Of a stretch of 64,000 nt of DNA, positions 60,265-64,000 are shown one piece after another (the stretch's first letter is position 1; each line of letters starts with the position of its first letter). The translations under genes were made by a program, and so were the position numbers. The notes under the pieces are model-generated. The model was not told where the DNA came from and did no database searches. It saw only the letters and a list, made by a program, of their open reading frames with translations. Source of the stretch: Paenarthrobacter sp. JL.01a. Its GTDB lineage: Bacteria > Actinomycetota > Actinomycetes > Actinomycetales > Micrococcaceae. The DNA is taken from NCBI RefSeq assembly GCF_025452095.1, contig NZ_CP104877.1, forward strand, positions 1,426,001 through 1,490,000, given 5' to 3'.

Positions 60265-61668
60265 ATGTCCTCCAGCAAACCCCTGAGCCGGGCTGCTGAT
60301 TCGCTTAAGCGCGCCACGTCAGCGCTTGGCGGTGCCCTGCGCGCCGCGCGTGGTTCCGGCAACGACGCGGGCAAACGCCCGGGCAGCCCGAAAAAGCCCG
60401 CTAACACCAGGAAACTGCACCCCGCGGCCGTATGGGCCGAGGCCGCCGGAGCAGCAGGGGAGATCCTTTCCCCGGCGTGGGAGAAATTCCGTTCCCTTTG
60501 GCTGCGCTACGCGTGGCCAATCCTCTCCGTCGTCAGTCTGCTCGGCTGGGTGGTGCTGGCGGCGTCGATCGGGCTCTGGTGGGCCGGGCAGGCATGGGGC
60601 TGGCAGGAAGCCAAGTCAGCGGCTTTGGTGGCATTCCTGCTCTTCCTGCTGGCCATCGGCTTTATTGTGGGCCGCTCGGCGTATTGCGTGGTGCTGGACC
60701 TGGCCCGTACCCGTGTGGCGGTGGGCGATGACGCCGTGGGAAGCATCGCGGTCTCCAACGTCTCGGCACGCCCGTTGCTGCCTGCAGCGCTGGAGTTGCC
60801 TGTGGGTGCCAACGCCGCCGTGTTCCACCTGCCCCGCATGAAGCCCGCACAGGTGCATGAGGACCTGTTCACCATCCCGACGGCCCGCCGTGCCGTCATC
60901 GTCGTCGGACCCGTGCGCTCGGTGCGCGCCGACCCGCTCCACCTGCTGCGCCGGCGCGTGCTCTGGACCGAACCCGTGGACCTGTTCGTGCACCCGCGGA
61001 CCGTGGCCCTCGGCGGTTCAGCGGCCGGCTTCATCCGCGACCTTGAGGGCATGCCCACCACTGAACTTTCCAGTGCCGACGTTTCGTTCCACGCGCTTCG
61101 TGACTATGTGCCCGGCGATGACCGTAGGCACATCCACTGGAAGACCACGGCCCGTACCAATAAACTCATGGTCCGCCAGTTCGAGGAAACGCGCCGCGCC
61201 CACCTGGCTATTGCCCTGTCCATCAACACCGATGAGTACGATTCCGAAGCGGAATTCGAAATGGCCATCTCGGTGGCCGGGTCCATTGGCCGCCAGGCGA
61301 TCAGCGAACAACGCGACCTCGATGTCCTGACCCAAAAAGGTCCCCTCCGCTGCGAAACCGGCCGTAACCTGCTGGACGACATGACACGGATCATCGGCGC
61401 ACCCTTGCGCAAGACCGCCGTCGACCTCGCCCGGACCTTGTCCGATACCGTCCCGAATGCCTCCGTGGTGTTCTTCGTGGTGGGCAGCCACGTCACCGCT
61501 ACGCAACTGCGTTCGGCCGCGGCCTCGGTCCCGCCCGGAGTCCGCAGCCTGGCCGTCCGCGTCCAACCCGGCGCCGCGCCGTCGAGGGCCAATATCGCGG
61601 ACCTGACCGTCCTCACCGTTGGCGACCTCGACGATCTCGCCATCGTTCTTCGAAAGGCGGCAGCATGA
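60265..61668 (+). CDS. DUF58 family membrane protein
   Basis: 467 residues. A basic N-terminal extension, two membrane helices (WPILSVVSLLGWVVLAASIG; AALVAFLLFLLAIGFIVGRS), then a beta-rich domain and the DUF58 core with the signature VSFHALRDYVPGDDRRHIHW, KTTARTNKLMVRQFEETRR, and a vWA-like fold behind it. Standard partner of MoxR. Its stop overlaps the start of the transglutaminase-like gene (ATGA). Confidence 0.92.
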   Translation: MSSSKPLSRAADSLKRATSALGGALRAARGSGNDAGKRPGSPKKPANTRKLHPAAVWAEAAGAAGEILSPAWEKFRSLWLRYAWPILSVVSLLGWVVLAASIGLWWAGQAWGWQEAKSAALVAFLLFLLAIGFIVGRSAYCVVLDLARTRVAVGDDAVGSIAVSNVSARPLLPAALELPVGANAAVFHLPRMKPAQVHEDLFTIPTARRAVIVVGPVRSVRADPLHLLRRRVLWTEPVDLFVHPRTVALGGSAAGFIRDLEGMPTTELSSADVSFHALRDYVPGDDRRHIHWKTTARTNKLMVRQFEETRRAHLAIALSINTDEYDSEAEFEMAISVAGSIGRQAISEQRDLDVLTQKGPLRCETGRNLLDDMTRIIGAPLRKTAVDLARTLSDTVPNASVVFFVVGSHVTATQLRSAAASVPPGVRSLAVRVQPGAAPSRANIADLTVLTVGDLDDLAIVLRKAAA

Positions 61669-64000
61669 GCACCGCGCCCAACGTCCGCGTCCGGCCGCGT
61701 GCGGAGAAGTCCGCGAAGGCCAATGCCCGCAAACGCGCCGCTGGTGCATCCATGTTCGCCGACGACCGCCCGATGTGGCACTTCTTTGTCGACTGCGGCG
61801 CCCTGGTGGTGCTGCTGTTGCTGGGCGTCCTCGGATTCACGCTGAGCTTCGGCGGCGACGCACGGTTCCTGGTCGCAGGACTCGGCGGGGTGGTCCTCGG
61901 GCTCGGCATCGCCGTCCTCAATGCCCATTTGCGCCTTGGTCTGCTGATCACGGCAGCTGCGACTTTTGGTGCCTACATGCTGTTCGGTTCCGCGCTGGCG
62001 GTTCCGGATTCTGCCGTGCTGGGCGTCCTGCCGTCCCTGGATTCCCTGCGGACGCTGCTGCTGGGCATCGTTTTCTCGTGGAAGGACATGCTGACCGTCG
62101 GTGTTCCCGTGGGCACCGCCAACGGAACGCTGATTGTGCCGTTCCTGAGCGCGCTGCTCATGGCCCTGGCGGCCGGACTCCTGACGTGGCGGATGAAGAG
62201 CCCCTATTGGCCGTTGCTTCCCGTTTTGGTCCTCTTCGTCACCGGCATTGCCTTCAGTACCAGTTCGGGCTTCCTGAACGTGGAGCGAGGCGTTTCCCTG
62301 ACGATCATCTCGATTGTCTGGGCGACGTTCCGCCGTGAGGTACTCCGCCAGCGCAGCACCAGGACCGTCTCGGCCAACAGGCCGGATTACGACGCCGGTA
62401 CAGCCCGGCGCGGCCAGCTGCGCCGCCTCGGGACTGCCGCAGCTGTCATCGCCGTCGCCGTGGGCGTGACGGCCATTGCTTCTCCCCTGGTAACAGCCAG
62501 CGACGACCGGAAAGTGCTGCGCAACACTATCGTCCCACCGTTCGATCCCAGGGATTACATCACCCCGTTGGCGAGCTTCAGGAACTTCGTCAAGGACGAG
62601 AAGGACGCCACCTTGTTCACCGTCAAGGGCCTGCCCAAGGATGCCCGGGTGCGGTTGGCGGCGTTGGACGCGTTCAACGGCTTGAACTACACCATGGATC
62701 CGAACAGCTCCGGCAACTTCAGCAAGGTCGGCGACGCGAAGTCGCTGAACACGCTGGCCGATTCCGGGAGCCCGGTGCAAGGCACCAACTACACGTTGGA
62801 CATCACGGTTGAGGACTATCAGGGCTACTTCGTTCCGGGTGGCCGCCACACTACAGGAATGAGCTTTGCGGACACCTCGGGAGCAGCGTCAGGGCTCTAC
62901 TTCAATGCCGGCACCGACACCGCGGTGACCACCAAGGGCCTGGGCAAGGGCGAGAACTACACCGTCCAGGTCTCCGATCCCGGAACGCTGGAGCACGGAC
63001 AGCTCACCCAGTATGACTTCGCCAAGCTCACGCTGCCCGAAGCCGAGGAAGTGCCGCCGATCGTCGCCTCACAGGCGAACGAGTTGTCCGCGGACGCGCC
63101 CACCGCGATCGACCGCGTCCGGCAGATCGAGGCGCACTTCCAGAAGAGCGGCGCGTTCAGCAACGGGCTTGTGGCAGAGGGGCAGCTCCCCAGCCTCCCC
63201 GGCCACAGCGCGGCCCGCATCCGCAACATGCTCTCCGCCAAGCAGATGCTCGGCGACGACGAGCAGTACGCGGTGTCCATGTCCCTCATGCTCCGTCATT
63301 TGGGCATCCCGTCGCGCGTTGTCATGGGCTTCTACCCGGATCCCAAGAGCCCTGAAAACGGCGCCGGCGACATCAAGATCACGGGCAAGGATGTGCACGC
63401 CTGGGTAGAGGTGGCCTTCGACCGCGTCGGCTGGGTTTCGTTCGATCCCACCCCGCCCAAGGACAACGTCCCGATCCCGCCTGACCCGCAGAACAAGTCC
63501 AAGCCCAAGCCACAGGTGCTGCAGCCGCCGCCCCCGCCGCAGGAACCCGCGGACCTGCCGCCGGATTCCACGCCGGACGCTTTGGATGCGGACGAGAAGA
63601 AGAACAATCCGTGGCTCTTCTGGGGACCGTTGCTTGCCGCTCTCGGCGTGGCGTTGATTCCGTTGGCGATTCTCGCCGTGCCTCTGCTGCTGATCTTGCT
63701 GTTGAAAGCACGACGCCGGAAGGCACGTTTCCGTGATGGCCACCCCGCCCAGCGGGTCGGCGCGGGATGGAGCGAAGTAGCGAGCCTCGTCACCGATATG
63801 GGTGCCTCGATCGACGCCAAGTCCACCAGGCGCGAGTCTGCCTCGGTGATCGCCGAAGCGTTCCCCACCGCCGGGAACACCACCACCATGCTTGCCCACC
63901 GGGCTGACGCAGCGGTGTTCGGTGCGGGGCAGCCGAGTGAGACAGAGGTCAAGGAGTACTGGGAGATCGTGGACACATCGCTGACCGACATCACCGGCAG
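61665..64000 (+). CDS. Membrane transglutaminase-fold protein lacking the catalytic Cys (3' end cut)
   Basis: At least 778 codons, open to the window edge. After a basic cytoplasmic start come about five to six membrane helices (residues 40-230), another near 265, a large extracellular domain, and the transglutaminase core. This reads MLGDDEQYAVSMSLMLRHLG, where family members have G-x-C-E-x-F/Y-A; Asp532 replaces the nucleophilic Cys. His578 (KDVHAWVEV) and Asp594 (SFDPTPP) remain. A Pro-rich linker, a further membrane helix (about 650-685) and a cytoplasmic tail follow. TgpA/DUF3488-like architecture. The ATG overlaps the DUF58 stop. Probably non-catalytic as a transglutaminase; a binding role in the surface system is inferred. 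Confidence 0.88.
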   Translation, partial: MSTAPNVRVRPRAEKSAKANARKRAAGASMFADDRPMWHFFVDCGALVVLLLLGVLGFTLSFGGDARFLVAGLGGVVLGLGIAVLNAHLRLGLLITAAATFGAYMLFGSALAVPDSAVLGVLPSLDSLRTLLLGIVFSWKDMLTVGVPVGTANGTLIVPFLSALLMALAAGLLTWRMKSPYWPLLPVLVLFVTGIAFSTSSGFLNVERGVSLTIISIVWATFRREVLRQRSTRTVSANRPDYDAGTARRGQLRRLGTAAAVIAVAVGVTAIASPLVTASDDRKVLRNTIVPPFDPRDYITPLASFRNFVKDEKDATLFTVKGLPKDARVRLAALDAFNGLNYTMDPNSSGNFSKVGDAKSLNTLADSGSPVQGTNYTLDITVEDYQGYFVPGGRHTTGMSFADTSGAASGLYFNAGTDTAVTTKGLGKGENYTVQVSDPGTLEHGQLTQYDFAKLTLPEAEEVPPIVASQANELSADAPTAIDRVRQIEAHFQKSGAFSNGLVAEGQLPSLPGHSAARIRNMLSAKQMLGDDEQYAVSMSLMLRHLGIPSRVVMGFYPDPKSPENGAGDIKITGKDVHAWVEVAFDRVGWVSFDPTPPKDNVPIPPDPQNKSKPKPQVLQPPPPPQEPADLPPDSTPDALDADEKKNNPWLFWGPLLAALGVALIPLAILAVPLLLILLLKARRRKARFRDGHPAQRVGAGWSEVASLVTDMGASIDAKSTRRESASVIAEAFPTAGNTTTMLAHRADAAVFGAGQPSETEVKEYWEIVDTSLTDITG

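Noticed and set aside
1-64000. tRNA, rRNA, insertion sequence, integrase or prophage genes
   Set aside because: No cloverleaf with a T-loop/anticodon pattern, no transposase or integrase motif and no terminal inverted repeats with target duplications were found by reading both strands. A tRNAscan or IS search could still find something missed by eye.

Overview
The window is high-GC, densely packed chromosomal DNA from an actinobacterium. The gene set points to a soil Micrococcaceae close to Arthrobacter/Paenarthrobacter. Supporting features are actinobacterial SOS boxes, GlnR-type operators, a HemD-OmpR fusion regulator, the acyl-CoA carboxylase epsilon subunit, a mycothiol-type arsenate reductase and frequent GTG/TTG starts. 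The genus is an inference. I see no rRNA, tRNA, CRISPR array, insertion sequence or prophage.

Layout. 1-3.2 kb: the 5' part of a GMC-type flavin oxidoreductase, a small unknown protein, a DHFR-like reductase, and an SOS-controlled UmuD-like peptidase. 2.2-4.8 kb: a LacI regulator divergent from a sugar porter. 4.85-8.2 kb: a leftward arsenic operon (arsR, aquaporin, arsC, ArsO-like flavoprotein, ArsN-like acetyltransferase) in which every junction is a 4-nt overlap. 8.3-9.7 kb: the UmuC-like polymerase with its own SOS box, so umuD and umuC lie 6 kb apart. 9.7-15.2 kb: nitrite assimilation (nirB, cobA and an NnaR-like regulator leftward, nirD divergent), with a striking 11-bp-periodic GlnR-type array in the nirB/nirD gap. 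15.2-21.6 kb: a phosphohexomutase, a secreted fructan hydrolase, levansucrase, and purine nucleoside phosphorylase, with two related long palindromes. 21.7-23.7 kb: an LpdA-type quinone reductase, then a decayed metallo-beta-lactamase-fold gene between two copies of a palindromic repeat. 23.7-28.9 kb: the assimilatory nitrate operon (nitrate transporter, molybdopterin nitrate reductase, FAD/Fe-S electron-transfer subunit).

29-46.5 kb: an MHS-family transporter; the biotin carboxylase/BCCP alpha subunit and Maf; an MMPL exporter with its TetR regulator; a YbjQ protein; a dicarboxylate symporter; a DUF885 peptidase; the carboxylase epsilon and beta subunits; a short-chain dehydrogenase; then biotin ligase, a PH-domain membrane protein and a class III adenylate cyclase in a tight run. 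The alpha and beta carboxylase subunit genes are 8.6 kb apart but share an almost identical 15-bp palindrome upstream.

46.6-64 kb: two tandem paralogous giant surface proteins (2046 and 2031 aa). Each has an N-terminal membrane anchor, about eight 95-residue cadherin-like repeats, fibronectin type III repeats and a Cys-containing C-terminal module. They are followed by a MoxR AAA+ ATPase, a DUF58 protein and a membrane transglutaminase-fold protein whose catalytic Cys is replaced by Asp; the last gene runs off the window. This locus is the best candidate for a poorly described cell-surface assembly system.
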